The notes under the pieces: generated by a model | What the model saw: only the letters and a program-made list of their open reading frames with translations | Databases searched by the model: none | Told to the model about the DNA's origin: nothing | Position numbers and translations under genes: made by a program | In this document: positions 7,255-15,547 of the stretch, in pieces | Numbering within the stretch: position 1 is the stretch's first letter | Layout: each line of letters opens with the position of its first letter | DNA from: JAHEDH01 sp965364515 | GTDB taxonomy: Bacteria > Actinomycetota > Acidimicrobiia > Spongiisociales > ZC4RG35 | Assembly (NCBI GenBank): GCA_965364515.1 | Contig: CBDTXZ010000007.1 | Location: forward strand, 1 to 35,972 | Direction of reading: 5' to 3' | Length of the DNA: 35,972 nt

Positions 7255-8331
7255 GTGGAACTACTGGGAGCAATCGTCGGCGCCGCCGTGGTCGTCGCCG
7301 TGCTCGCCGACATGGTGAACACACTCGTCACCACGTCGACGTCGACAAAACGATGGTGGCTCACTCGGGTGGCCTACCGGATCATGTGGAAGGCGGTGCG
7401 ACGCCTGGCCCGTCGAAGAGACGGCTCCGCTCGCGAGGCGCTCCTGTCTGCATTCGCACCGATATCGGTGCTCGTGCTGCTCGCCGTCTGGGTCACCCAG
7501 CAAATCGTCGGGTTCGCACTGATCTGGTGGGGATCAGGCGGAATCGACGGCGCGGCGACGTTCGCCGACAACCTCTACTACTCGGGTGTCGTGTATTTCA
7601 CCCTCGGGTTCGGCGAGCTCGTGCCATCGGCAGCGCTACCCCGCATCGGTGCGCTGATAGAGGCCTTCTCCGGCGTGCTGACGACGGCACTGGTGATCGG
7701 CTACCTCCCTGCGCTCTACGGGGCGTACGGCGAGCGCGAACGAAGGCTGATGACACTCGACGACGGGACCGAGGACCGCATCACTCCAACGAGCCTCGTG
7801 CTCGCCCGAGCGCCGACCGGAGACCATCGCGAGCTCGATTCGTTCTTCAAGGAGTGGGAGGACTGGATCGCCGGCGTGATCGAGACACACACGACCTTCC
7901 CGATGCTCGCATTCTTCCGCTCCAAGGATCCCGGGCAGAACTGGGTGACCGCAGTCGGTGTCGTGGCCGACGCTGCCCTGCACATCCAGATGGTGCGAGG
8001 CGCCGAACACGGTCAGGCGTATTGGACGATCAGACGAGCCATTCGACTGTTCCAGACGATCATCGAGACTTCGGACTTCGATCTGACCCCGTACCTCGAG
8101 CCACCCGACCCCGAAGTCCAGGCCGGACTGTTCCGAGATCTCTACGACCACATGGGCCAGCACGGATTCGATCTCGTCGATTTCGACGAGGCGCGGACAC
8201 GAGGTCGCGAACTGCGCGACATGTACTCGCCTGCGATGGAGTTCCTCATCGACGAGCTGGTCGCACCGCGGGGCTTCTGGGGCCACGCCGTCGGCCATCG
8301 GGTGCTTCGGGATCACGATCACGACTCCTGA
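7255..8331 (+). CDS. Potassium-channel-like membrane protein with uncharacterised cytoplasmic domain
   Basis: A 358-residue protein. Hydrophobic segments lie at about 3-25, 66-91 and 129-157, with an amphipathic pore helix and filter between the last two: YYSGVVYFTLGFGELVP, where TLGFGE (116-121) occupies the position of the K+ filter TVGYGD. This is the ion_trans_2/two-TM pore layout with an extra N-terminal helix. The remaining 190 or so residues are soluble and mostly helical. They show no nucleotide-binding Rossmann (RCK/TrkA-N) motif, so I cannot name a gating ligand. GFGE instead of GYGD may alter selectivity. GTG start; divergent from cfa, convergent with the YbaK-like gene. K+ flux is inferred from the filter. 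Confidence 0.7.
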   Translation: MELLGAIVGAAVVVAVLADMVNTLVTTSTSTKRWWLTRVAYRIMWKAVRRLARRRDGSAREALLSAFAPISVLVLLAVWVTQQIVGFALIWWGSGGIDGAATFADNLYYSGVVYFTLGFGELVPSAALPRIGALIEAFSGVLTTALVIGYLPALYGAYGERERRLMTLDDGTEDRITPTSLVLARAPTGDHRELDSFFKEWEDWIAGVIETHTTFPMLAFFRSKDPGQNWVTAVGVVADAALHIQMVRGAEHGQAYWTIRRAIRLFQTIIETSDFDLTPYLEPPDPEVQAGLFRDLYDHMGQHGFDLVDFDEARTRGRELRDMYSPAMEFLIDELVAPRGFWGHAVGHRVLRDHDHDS

Positions 8332-8364
8332 CCAGGGTGGTGGCCGGTCGAGTCGGATCAGGTG

Positions 8365-8844
8365 TCAACCGCCGCCGTCGCGGGCGATGTCGGCGACCGT
8401 GACATCGAAGGCCTCGACGAGATCGGCGGGGTCGATGTGGATCGCCCAACCGGCGACGCCGGCGCCGAGTGAGATCTCGGAGTGACCGAGGAGACGGGTG
8501 TCGAGAATGGCGGGATGGCCGGCCCCGAGCGGTGTGATCGTCCCTCGTCGATAGCCGGTTGCGACGAACGCCTCATCGGGGTCCGGCATGCTCAGGCGGC
8601 GTACCCCGAGGTGGGAGCGAAGCTTCTTGTAGTCCATGCCGGAGTCGCCCGGCACGAGTGCGAGGACGTAGCGGTCCTCCTCGATTCGCACGACCAGGGT
8701 CTTTGCCAGTTGATCGATCGAGATGCCACGTTTCTCAGCCGCCTCTTCGGCGGATCGGACTTCTCCATGGTGCACCAGACGGTGCTCGACGCCGGCCTCA
8801 ACGGCTGCGTCGATTGCCGGCGAACGTGGCTGCTCAGTGTCCAT
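8365..8844 (-). CDS. YbaK/EbsC-family aminoacyl-tRNA deacylase-like protein
   Basis: A 159-residue protein of the YbaK/ProX/INS superfamily, single-domain proteins that hydrolyse mis-charged tRNAs in trans. Seen here: SAEEAAEKRGISIDQLAKTLVV (Lys in the position of the family's conserved FKTL lysine), VLALVPGDSGMDYKKLRSHLG, and the glycine-rich YRRGTITPLG loop followed by ILDTRLL. The start is the ATG at 8844 with GGAGA upstream; the frame stays open beyond this but the extension overlaps the amtB promoter and reads as non-coding. A TATGTT -10-like box lies at the complement of 8873-8878. A second member of the superfamily is at 35466-35948. Exact tRNA specificity is unknown. Confidence 0.85.
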   Translation of the reverse strand: MDTEQPRSPAIDAAVEAGVEHRLVHHGEVRSAEEAAEKRGISIDQLAKTLVVRIEEDRYVLALVPGDSGMDYKKLRSHLGVRRLSMPDPDEAFVATGYRRGTITPLGAGHPAILDTRLLGHSEISLGAGVAGWAIHIDPADLVEAFDVTVADIARDGGG

Positions 8845-8937
8845 GGCTCTCCGTGTGAGACGTCGGACGACCAACATAGGCCGCTCACCGATCAACATCA
8901 CCGGTAACGTCGCCCGCAGACGAACGGAGAACCCCCG
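8845..8937. promoter_or_regulatory. Divergent promoter region between the YbaK-like gene and amtB
   Basis: 93 bp. On the plus strand TAACGT (8905-8910) is a -10-like box, giving a leader of about 20-25 nt that includes a GGAG ribosome site (8926-8929) 8 nt before the TTG start of amtB. On the minus strand TATGTT could serve the YbaK-like gene. I looked for a GlnR-type pattern (GTnAC, 6 nt, GnAAC) and found no correctly spaced match. Confidence 0.45.
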
Positions 8938-10128
8938 TTGAACACTGGAGACATCGCCTGGTTGCTCGCCAGCTCCGCACTGGTGTTGCTGATGACACCG
9001 GGGCTCGCCCTCTTCTACGGCGGCATGGTCCGGACCCGCCACGTCCTCAACATGCTGATGATGAATCTGGTGGCGATCCCGATCGTGACGATCGGCTGGG
9101 TCTTCCTCACCTATTCGCTCATGTTCGACGAGTCCGGCACCGACCTGATCGGGGGCCTCGGCGCTGCGGGTCTCGTCGGTCTCGACACCGGAACCCTCGT
9201 CGGGGCGAGCCTCAATCTGATGTTCGCCATCATCACCGTGGCGCTCATCTCAGGTGCCGTCGCCGATCGGATGAAGTTCTCCGCATGGATCACCTTCGCA
9301 GCACTCTGGAGCCTGGTCGTTTACCCATTGGTGGGTCGATCGCTCTTCTACGAAAGCGGAGTCCTTCGAGCCCTCGGCGCTCAGGACTTCGCAGGCGGTC
9401 TGGTCGTCCACGTCAGCGCCGGCGTCTCGGCGATTGCGGTCGTGATGGTTCTCGGTCCCAGACGATCGCTCGGCAGGGAGCCGCTCCGACCCCACTCCCT
9501 GCCACTCACCATGGTCGGGACGGCTCTGCTGTGGTTCGGGTGGTTCGGGTTCAACGCCGGATCCGCCGGAGCGGCGTCAGAGACGGCCGTAACGGCGTTC
9601 CTCGCCACGCAGGTCGCCGCAGCGACGGGAATGGCGGGCTGGCTCGCACTCGAATGGCGTCAGACCGGAAGCCCGACCCTGCTCGGGGCCGTGTCGGGCG
9701 CGGTCGCCGGTCTCGTGGCGGTCACCCCTGCTGCGGGCTACGTCTCACCCGTGTCGGCGACAGCGATCGGGCTCGCCGGCGGCGTCGCCTCGTATCTGGC
9801 CGTGCGGTCGAAACGCCGGTTCCCCTTCGACGACGCGCTCGACGTGGTCGGGATCCACCTCGTGAGCGGCGTCGTCGGGTCGATCCTCGTCGCGGTCTTC
9901 GCCAACTCGTCGTTTGGCGGGAGCGCCGACGGTTTGACTGCAGGATCCGCGGGCCTGCTGGTGCCTCAGGTTGCCTCGACACTCGCCGTCGCCGTGGTCG
10001 CGTTCGGCCTCACCTGGGTGATCGCCCGCGGGCTCGACGCCACGATCGGTCTCCGAGTGTCCGAACGAGAAGAGGTCCAGGGCCTCGATCTGAGTCAGCA
10101 CGAGGAGAGCGCGTACTCATCTGAGTGA
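8938..10128 (+). CDS. amtB: Ammonium transporter
   Basis: Inner-membrane Amt/Mep/Rh-family channel for ammonium, 396 residues. Eleven hydrophobic segments can be traced. Family hallmarks are TPGLALFYGGMVRTRHVLNM near the N-terminus, SGAVADRM, DFAGGLVVHVSAG (first pore His), FGWFGFNAGS (Phe gate segment) and DVVGIHLVSGVVG (second pore His). Translation probably starts at TTG 8938, where the ribosome site GGAG fits and the protein begins just before the first helix as in other Amt proteins. glnK follows after 24 bp and glnD overlaps glnK, the classic amtB-glnK-glnD unit in which the PII protein plugs AmtB when nitrogen is plentiful. Confidence 0.95.
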   Translation: MNTGDIAWLLASSALVLLMTPGLALFYGGMVRTRHVLNMLMMNLVAIPIVTIGWVFLTYSLMFDESGTDLIGGLGAAGLVGLDTGTLVGASLNLMFAIITVALISGAVADRMKFSAWITFAALWSLVVYPLVGRSLFYESGVLRALGAQDFAGGLVVHVSAGVSAIAVVMVLGPRRSLGREPLRPHSLPLTMVGTALLWFGWFGFNAGSAGAASETAVTAFLATQVAAATGMAGWLALEWRQTGSPTLLGAVSGAVAGLVAVTPAAGYVSPVSATAIGLAGGVASYLAVRSKRRFPFDDALDVVGIHLVSGVVGSILVAVFANSSFGGSADGLTAGSAGLLVPQVASTLAVAVVAFGLTWVIARGLDATIGLRVSEREEVQGLDLSQHEESAYSSE

Positions 10129-10139
10129 GCCTCGGAACG

Positions 10140-10145
10140 TAGAAT
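10140..10145 (+). promoter_or_regulatory. Leaderless-type -10 box (TAGAAT) before glnK
   Basis: TAGAAT ends 7 nt before the GTG of glnK, in the 24-bp gap after amtB. It suggests that glnK-glnD can be transcribed apart from amtB. No ribosome site is obvious in this gap. Confidence 0.5.
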
Positions 10146-10152
10146 CGGGCGA

Positions 10153-10491
10153 GTGAAACTCATCGTCGCCTTCCTCAAGCCGTTCAAGCTCGACGACGTC
10201 AAGGACCGGCTGCAACGACTGGGCGTGACCGGCATGTCGGTGACCGAAGTCCGCGGATTCGGGCGACAGGCCGGTCACACGGAGGTGTACCGGGGATCGG
10301 AGTACACCGTGGACTTCGTTCCGAAGGTCCGGATCGAGATCATCGCCTCCGATGAGATCACACCGGCCATCGTGCGGGCGATCACCGAAGCTGGTCACAC
10401 CGGCGAGATCGGCGATGGGAAGATCGTCGTCATGAGCGTCGACGAGGTCGTCCGCATCCGTACGGGCGAACGCGGTGAAGACGCGCTGTGA
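10153..10491 (+). CDS. glnK: Nitrogen regulatory protein PII (GlnK/GlnB)
   Basis: A 112-residue trimeric signal protein that reads ATP/ADP and 2-oxoglutarate and controls AmtB and nitrogen metabolism. The opening MKLIVAFLKPFKLDDVKDRL is typical. The T-loop includes GRQAGHTEVYRGSEYTVDFVPK, with Tyr46 and Tyr51. Tyr51 is the site of uridylylation in proteobacteria and adenylylation in actinobacteria. The B-loop GEIGDGKIVV is also intact. The GTG start follows the TAGAAT box. The last bases overlap the glnD start (GTGA), so the two are translationally coupled. The amtB linkage favours the name glnK over glnB. Confidence 0.95.
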   Translation: MKLIVAFLKPFKLDDVKDRLQRLGVTGMSVTEVRGFGRQAGHTEVYRGSEYTVDFVPKVRIEIIASDEITPAIVRAITEAGHTGEIGDGKIVVMSVDEVVRIRTGERGEDAL

Positions 10492-12689
10492 TCGCAGCCC
10501 CGCTCACCGGGTATCTCGACGCTCGGGAGGAACTCGCAGCCGGAGGCTGGCGCCTCGGTGACGAGCAGACCCTCTCAGACCGAATGGACGATGCGATCAC
10601 GGAACTCGCCGGCAGCATGCCGGCCGGGTCCACCGTCGTGGCGATCGGGGGCTACGGGCGGCGCGTCATGGCGCTCCACTCCGACGTCGACCTGCTCTTT
10701 CTCCACGCGGCCGAGATCGAACCCGAGGTCGAACAGCGGATCCTCCGCCCTCTCTGGGATGCCAAACTCAAGGTCGGCCATCTCTCGAACACCCCTGAAG
10801 CGGCGCGAAGGTTCGCCGGGACCAGGCTCGACGCCATATCCACCTTCCTCACCGCCCGCCCCATCATCGGGAGCACCGAAGTCTTCGATCACTTCTGGAA
10901 GCTGTTCCGGGGACTCCTCGAGAAGGAGCACGCCCAGATCGTGTCGATGCTCGCGACGGAGGAACGCAACCGTCGGGAAGCGGCGCCATTCCGTCTCATG
11001 TCCGCCGACCTCAAGACCGGTCGCGGAGGAATCCGGTCGGTCGATCTGCTCGACTGGCGGCGCAGGCTCTTCTCACTCCAGCATGCTCCGACCGCGCCGG
11101 TCGAGATCGAGCAGAGGCTCAGAGCGGAGCTGACCAGGGCGCGCAGCGCGATCCAGGCGGCCGCCGGTCGGCTCCACGACACCTATGACTTCGACCTCCG
11201 AGAACGGGCGGCCGCCTATCTCGGCGTGGACGTCCATGAACTCGGGAGAACGATCCTGTCGCTCCAGCGGGAGACCGAGGAACGCGTCGACATCGACTGG
11301 CCGGAGGTACGCGAGAAGCGGCGACTCGAGCCGCCGACCTCGCTCGATGAAGTGCTCGAGTCGCCCGACCGGCTGACGTCCGCGGCATTCGATGCCGCGG
11401 TGACCGGTGTCCTTCCGGAATGGTCTCGTCTGCGGGACACGCCGCACGTCGTCCCGTTCCACCTCCATCCGGTCGGAGAGCACTCCCGGGCATGCGTCGA
11501 CGAGTTGCGTCGCCTGCTGTCTTCGGAGGCCGATGCCATGTCGGCCGAAGCTGCATCGTTGATTTCCTCCCCCCGGACGCTCCTGTGGGCGGGGCTCGCC
11601 CACGACATCGGCAAAGGCGCTGGAGAGCCGCATCCCCGAACGGGAGCGCGCATCGTGAGCGAGAGCCCGCTGACAGGTCACGTGGAGGAACCCGATCTGC
11701 TGGTGTTCTTGATCGAGCACCATCTCCTGCTGGCCGATTTCGCCACTCGATACGACATCGACGACCCTGCGGTGGTGTCTTGGGTTGCCGAGCGGTTCGA
11801 GGATCAGGCGTCCCTTGCAGCCCTGTACCTCTTGACCATTGCGGACAGCATCGCAACCGGGACGGACACCTGGAGCGAGTGGCGGTCGGAGCTCGTCCGT
11901 CGGGCCTACCGCAAGATCGAACGCGAGCTGCGCGCTCGACGGATGCCCGAAGAGCTGCAGGTCGAACTGCTCTCGGACCGGGTTTCGAGTGCCGCTCCTG
12001 ACATCCCGGTCGCAGAGATCCGCCGCCACCTGGCCGGGTTCGGCGAGGTGTACCGCCGGGGACACTCACCCGAGGAGATCGCCCACCACATCGAGCTCGC
12101 AAAACGGCCACGCACTCCCGGTGAGATCCGTATAGAGGTGACGCCAGGCAATCCGGCAACGATGATCGTCATCACCGATGACCGGCCCGGTCTGCTCTTG
12201 ACCGTTTCCGGCGTGCTGGCACTGAACCGGATCTCGATCACGGACGCCCGCTTCGCGACGAGGAGCGACGGGCTCGTGTTCGACTCGTTCGACATCGTCA
12301 GTGACGACCGGACCAGGATCGACGACGAGACGCTGGATACGCTCGCCGCCGAGATGACCGCTGCGATCAGAAGGGGCGCCGACCTGGCGGACGCCGTTCA
12401 TTCCAAGCGCGAGGCCTACCGCCCGGTCGAACAGAGCGCCTTCCAGCCAGAGGTGACCATCGAACCCGAGGGGGTCGGCGGAGGAAGGATCGCAATCGAG
12501 ACCCCGGACCGAATCGGGCTGATCCACGATCTCGGCAGGGTCTTTCAGGCGTACTCGATGCCGATCAAACGGGCGAGAGTCGATACGAGGGGCGGAATCG
12601 CGTACGACGTGTTCTGGGTGGACCGGCTCCCGGCAGACCGTGCCGGTCTGGAGCGCTCATTGATGGAGGTGCTCAGTGTGGGCGGTTGA
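10488..12689 (+). CDS. glnD: [Protein-PII] uridylyl/adenylyltransferase GlnD
   Basis: A bifunctional sensor that modifies PII when glutamine is low and removes the group when it is high. 733 residues, shorter than the roughly 850-890 of enterobacterial GlnD but reasonable for actinobacteria. The nucleotidyltransferase motif GGYGRRVMALHSDVDL is at 54-69. The HD hydrolase region includes HLHPVGEHS (325-333) and AHDIGKG (371-377). Two C-terminal ACT domains begin at MIVITDDRPGLLLTVSG and IAIETPDRIGLIHDLG; they bind glutamine in the family. It overlaps glnK by 4 bp. Its TGA is immediately followed by the stop of the convergent M20 gene, leaving no spacer. Actinobacterial homologues adenylylate PII; which nucleotide is used here is not visible. 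Confidence 0.93.
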   Translation: MIAAPLTGYLDAREELAAGGWRLGDEQTLSDRMDDAITELAGSMPAGSTVVAIGGYGRRVMALHSDVDLLFLHAAEIEPEVEQRILRPLWDAKLKVGHLSNTPEAARRFAGTRLDAISTFLTARPIIGSTEVFDHFWKLFRGLLEKEHAQIVSMLATEERNRREAAPFRLMSADLKTGRGGIRSVDLLDWRRRLFSLQHAPTAPVEIEQRLRAELTRARSAIQAAAGRLHDTYDFDLRERAAAYLGVDVHELGRTILSLQRETEERVDIDWPEVREKRRLEPPTSLDEVLESPDRLTSAAFDAAVTGVLPEWSRLRDTPHVVPFHLHPVGEHSRACVDELRRLLSSEADAMSAEAASLISSPRTLLWAGLAHDIGKGAGEPHPRTGARIVSESPLTGHVEEPDLLVFLIEHHLLLADFATRYDIDDPAVVSWVAERFEDQASLAALYLLTIADSIATGTDTWSEWRSELVRRAYRKIERELRARRMPEELQVELLSDRVSSAAPDIPVAEIRRHLAGFGEVYRRGHSPEEIAHHIELAKRPRTPGEIRIEVTPGNPATMIVITDDRPGLLLTVSGVLALNRISITDARFATRSDGLVFDSFDIVSDDRTRIDDETLDTLAAEMTAAIRRGADLADAVHSKREAYRPVEQSAFQPEVTIEPEGVGGGRIAIETPDRIGLIHDLGRVFQAYSMPIKRARVDTRGGIAYDVFWVDRLPADRAGLERSLMEVLSVGG

Positions 12690-13883
12690 TCACCCGAGTC
12701 GGTTGAGCGCGGCGGCGGCGTAGAACGCCATTCCGACCGCCATCGATTCTTCGTCGAAACGAACCAGGTTCGAATGGTTGAAGGGCGTCGTCTCGGGCGT
12801 GAGATCCGGTGGGCACGCGCCGAGGAAGAACAAGGCACCCGGCACCTGCTCCAGGACATAGCTGAAGTCCTCGGCACCCATGGACGGCTCCGGCAAGGTC
12901 TTCACACGCTGGGTGCCGATCATCGCTTGAGCAGTGAGCATCAGCTCGGCAGTGACGTTCGATTCGTTGATCGTCATGGGGTAGCCGTTCTCGATGCTGG
13001 TCTTCGCCGTCATCCCGTGCGCAGCTGCGACGCCGTCGGCCACCCGTGCGACCAGTTCGTGCATCTGCGATCTGGTCTCGGGCGACAGGGCTCTGATCGT
13101 TCCCTTGAGGGACACCGTCTCGGGGATGACGTTGTGGGCGCTACCGGCCGAGATCGAGGTGATCGTGCAGACCGCCGGGTCGAAGACACTGATCGAACGC
13201 GTCACGGCGGTCTGTATCGAAGTGATGATCTCGGCCGCTGCTGCGACCGGGTCCCTGGCTTCGTCGGGTCGAGAGGCATGCCCTCCCGAACCGGTCACGA
13301 CGATGTCGAGCTGGTCGGCCGATGCCATCATTCGCCCTGACCGCACCGCCAGGACCCCCGACTCGAGGATGGGGGTCACGTGGATTGCCAATGCCAGTTC
13401 CGGGCGGGCGCCGGCGGCATCGAGGAGACCCTCGTCCAGCATGTACCTCGCGCCGTGGTAGCCCTCCTCCCCCGCCTGGAACATGAACACCACGCTCCCG
13501 GAGAACTCTGTCCTCCGAGCGGAGAGCAGTCTGGCTGCACCCACCAACATCGCCGTGTGCAGGTCGTGCCCGCACGCATGCATGGTGTCTCCGGTGACAC
13601 TGGCGAACTCGAGGCCGGTGTCCTCCTGGAGGGGAAGGCCGTCCATGTCGCCGCGCAGCAGGACCGTGGGACCCGGCGCCTGGCCGCGGAGGACCGCGAC
13701 GATCCCACTCGACGTCTCGTGCTCGTTCACTTCCAGCGGAAGACCGGCCAGTGATTCGAGCACGAGTGCCTTCGTGCCGGGGAGTTCGAGGCCCGTCTCC
13801 GGATTGCGGTGCAGCGCGCGGCGCAACTCTACGACTTCTCCGAGGAGACTGTGCGCTTCTGAGATCACCGATTCGAGGCTCAT
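12690..13883 (-). CDS. M20-family amidohydrolase (N-acyl amino acid / hippurate hydrolase-like)
   Basis: A zinc-dependent cytosolic hydrolase of the M20D group that cleaves N-acyl amino acids or related amides; 397 residues from the ATG at 13883. Motifs in order: ELRRALHRNPETGLE, LLRGDMDGLPLQEDTG, the metal-binding MHACGHDLHTAML, FQAGEEGYHGARYM (catalytic and metal Glu), HVTP, and GAEDFSYVLEQVPGALFFLG near the C-terminus. All the usual metal positions appear present. A GTG at 13892 would add three residues, but TAGCGT 7 nt before the ATG supports 13883. It lies 15 bp after the membrane/GNAT-like gene and may be read through from the threonine operon as well as from its own promoter. Confidence 0.9.
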   Translation of the reverse strand: MSLESVISEAHSLLGEVVELRRALHRNPETGLELPGTKALVLESLAGLPLEVNEHETSSGIVAVLRGQAPGPTVLLRGDMDGLPLQEDTGLEFASVTGDTMHACGHDLHTAMLVGAARLLSARRTEFSGSVVFMFQAGEEGYHGARYMLDEGLLDAAGARPELALAIHVTPILESGVLAVRSGRMMASADQLDIVVTGSGGHASRPDEARDPVAAAAEIITSIQTAVTRSISVFDPAVCTITSISAGSAHNVIPETVSLKGTIRALSPETRSQMHELVARVADGVAAAHGMTAKTSIENGYPMTINESNVTAELMLTAQAMIGTQRVKTLPEPSMGAEDFSYVLEQVPGALFFLGACPPDLTPETTPFNHSNLVRFDEESMAVGMAFYAAAALNRLG

Positions 13884-13890
13884 GCCCGAC

Positions 13891-13896
13891 ACGCTA
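13891..13896 (-). promoter_or_regulatory. Leaderless-type -10 box (TAGCGT) for the M20 amidohydrolase
   Basis: On the minus strand TAGCGT lies 7 nt before the ATG at 13883, in the 15-bp gap after the upstream gene. The same hexamer stands before the lipoprotein gene at 3453. Confidence 0.5.
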
Positions 13897-13898
13897 GA

Positions 13899-14516
13899 TC
13901 AGCCGATCTCGAGCGCATACTCATTCCCGGAAGGCTCGAATCCGAACCGCAGGAGAAAGCGGCGTTGGAGATCGCTGTGGGCCTGTGTGACGACCTTGCT
14001 GATTCCGTGTTCACGGAGGACGCTCCGGCCGCGACCGAACAGCACCCTCGCATTGCGCAGGTCTCGATAGTCGGGACCGGCGAAGTCGATCTCGACGGTT
14101 GCGACATCATCCTCGACGCTCGCGATGAACACTCCCGCCGGGACCATGTCGCGGAACACGACCAACCGGAGCTGCTCGCCGTGCGGCTCGTATCGATATC
14201 CGGGCCAGGCCTTCTGCACGTCGTCGTGGTGGTGCTCCAGGTATCTCGCCAGGAACTTCGAAGTGGCGTCTACCTCGACGACGTCGAAGGCTTCCTCGTG
14301 GGTGAACAGTCGATGGAGGAAGACGATGTTGATCATCATGATGATCCCGTTGGTGAGCGCAACGGGGAGCGAATCGATCAGGAGCCCGTAGACCAGGAAA
14401 ACGGTCGAACCGATGAGCGACAGGATCCTGAGCTTCAGCACCGAGCTCATGGCCAGCGAGAGGACGACGAGCCCCGACGCGACGTACCCGAGGAAATCCA
14501 GGGTGAGGTCGCTCAT
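13899..14516 (-). CDS. Membrane protein with YgjV-like N-terminus and GNAT-like C-terminal domain
   Basis: A 205-residue protein. Residues 1-70 contain two or three membrane segments (LGYVASGLVVLSLAMS; ILSLIGSTVFLVYGLLI; VALTNGIIMMINIVFLHRLF), resembling the small YgjV/Imp family. From about 75 a soluble domain follows, with a beta pattern LRLVVFRDMVPAGVFIASVEDDVATVEIDFAGPDYRDL split across strands, then ISKVVTQAHSDLQRRFLLRFGFEP, which looks like the last strands of a GNAT acetyltransferase. No clear acyl-CoA loop, so activity is uncertain. Its ATG overlaps the tdh stop (ATGA), indicating coupled expression with threonine catabolism. Function unknown; a role with the acetyl-CoA or glycine made by that pathway is only a guess. 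Confidence 0.7.
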   Translation of the reverse strand: MSDLTLDFLGYVASGLVVLSLAMSSVLKLRILSLIGSTVFLVYGLLIDSLPVALTNGIIMMINIVFLHRLFTHEEAFDVVEVDATSKFLARYLEHHHDDVQKAWPGYRYEPHGEQLRLVVFRDMVPAGVFIASVEDDVATVEIDFAGPDYRDLRNARVLFGRGRSVLREHGISKVVTQAHSDLQRRFLLRFGFEPSGNEYALEIG

Positions 14517-15547
14517 CGAAGGGCCTCCCAGTCCAAGAGGACTTTGCCGGTTCGTCCCGAACGGACCATCTCGAATGCCTCGGCGAACTCGTGGGCTGGA
14601 TACGTGTGGGTGATGATCGGTGACAGATCGAGCCCGCCCTCGATGAACACACCCATCTTGTACCACGTGTCGTACATCTCCCGACCGTAGATCCCTTTCA
14701 GGGTGAGGCTGTGGAAGATGACGGTACTCCAGTCGATGGCGACACCGTCGGGGAGGATCCCGAGAAGGGCGATCCGCCCTCCGTGCATCATCACTGGCAG
14801 GATCGATTCGAGCGCAGCGGGCGCTCCCGACATCTCGAGTGCGATGTCGAACCCCTCCCTGATGTCGAGGCCCGCCATGACGTCGGCGAGGTCGACCTCT
14901 GACACGTTCACCGTATGCGTGGCTCCGAGTTTCGCGGCGAGGTCCAGTCGGTAATCGTTCACATCCGTCACCACGACATGCCGGGCACCCACGTGACTCG
15001 CAATCGCGGCGGCCATGCAGCCGATCGGACCGGCCCCTGTGATGAGTACATCCTCGGCGGCGAGGTCGAATTCGAGCGCGGTGTGGGTGGCGTTGCCGAA
15101 CGGATCGAAGATCGAGCCCATCTCGAGCGGAACGTGATCCGGGAGCTGGAACACGTTGGCGGCTGGGATGACGATCTTCTGGGCGAAGGCCCCCTGACGG
15201 TCGACCCCGATACCGAGGGTGTTCGGGCAGAGATGGCGCCTGCCGGCCCGGCAGTTGCGACAGTGCCCACACGTCAAATGGCCCTCGCCAGTGACTCGCT
15301 GACCGACCTCCACATCGGACACGGCCGTCCCCACCTGGGAGACCACACCGCTGAACTCGTGGCCGACCACCATGCCCACCGGCACGGTGGCGGCGGCCCA
15401 CTCGTCCCAGTCGTAGATGTGCAGATCCGTGCCGCAGATGGAGGTGAACGCCACATCGATCACGACATCGTTGGGACCTGGCTCGGGATCGGGCACCTCG
15501 ACCAGTTCGAGTCCCGGCCCCGGCGCAGGTTTCACCAGTCCCTTCAC
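14513..15547 (-). CDS. tdh: L-threonine 3-dehydrogenase
   Basis: NAD+- and zinc-dependent medium-chain dehydrogenase that oxidises threonine to 2-amino-3-ketobutyrate; 344 residues, the normal size. The catalytic zinc site is shown by SICGTDLHIYDWDEWA and GHEFSGVV. The structural-zinc lobe is CGHCRNCRAGRRHLC, with four cysteines. IFDPFGNATHTAL and GAGPIGCMAAAIA (NAD fold) follow, then IYGREMYDTWYKM, a Tdh hallmark that separates it from other zinc alcohol dehydrogenases. It starts at a GTG that overlaps the kbl stop (GTGA) and its own stop overlaps the next gene (ATGA). Kbl completes the reaction to glycine and acetyl-CoA. Confidence 0.95.
   Translation of the reverse strand: MKGLVKPAPGPGLELVEVPDPEPGPNDVVIDVAFTSICGTDLHIYDWDEWAAATVPVGMVVGHEFSGVVSQVGTAVSDVEVGQRVTGEGHLTCGHCRNCRAGRRHLCPNTLGIGVDRQGAFAQKIVIPAANVFQLPDHVPLEMGSIFDPFGNATHTALEFDLAAEDVLITGAGPIGCMAAAIASHVGARHVVVTDVNDYRLDLAAKLGATHTVNVSEVDLADVMAGLDIREGFDIALEMSGAPAALESILPVMMHGGRIALLGILPDGVAIDWSTVIFHSLTLKGIYGREMYDTWYKMGVFIEGGLDLSPIITHTYPAHEFAEAFEMVRSGRTGKVLLDWEALR

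Noticed and set aside
8845..9042. Longer N-terminus for the YbaK-like protein at 8365
   Set aside because: The added residues are antisense to amtB and its promoter and do not resemble the family.
14517..15401. Longer frame upstream of the membrane/GNAT-like gene
   Set aside because: It is the out-of-frame reading of tdh; membrane segments begin only at the ATG at 14516.
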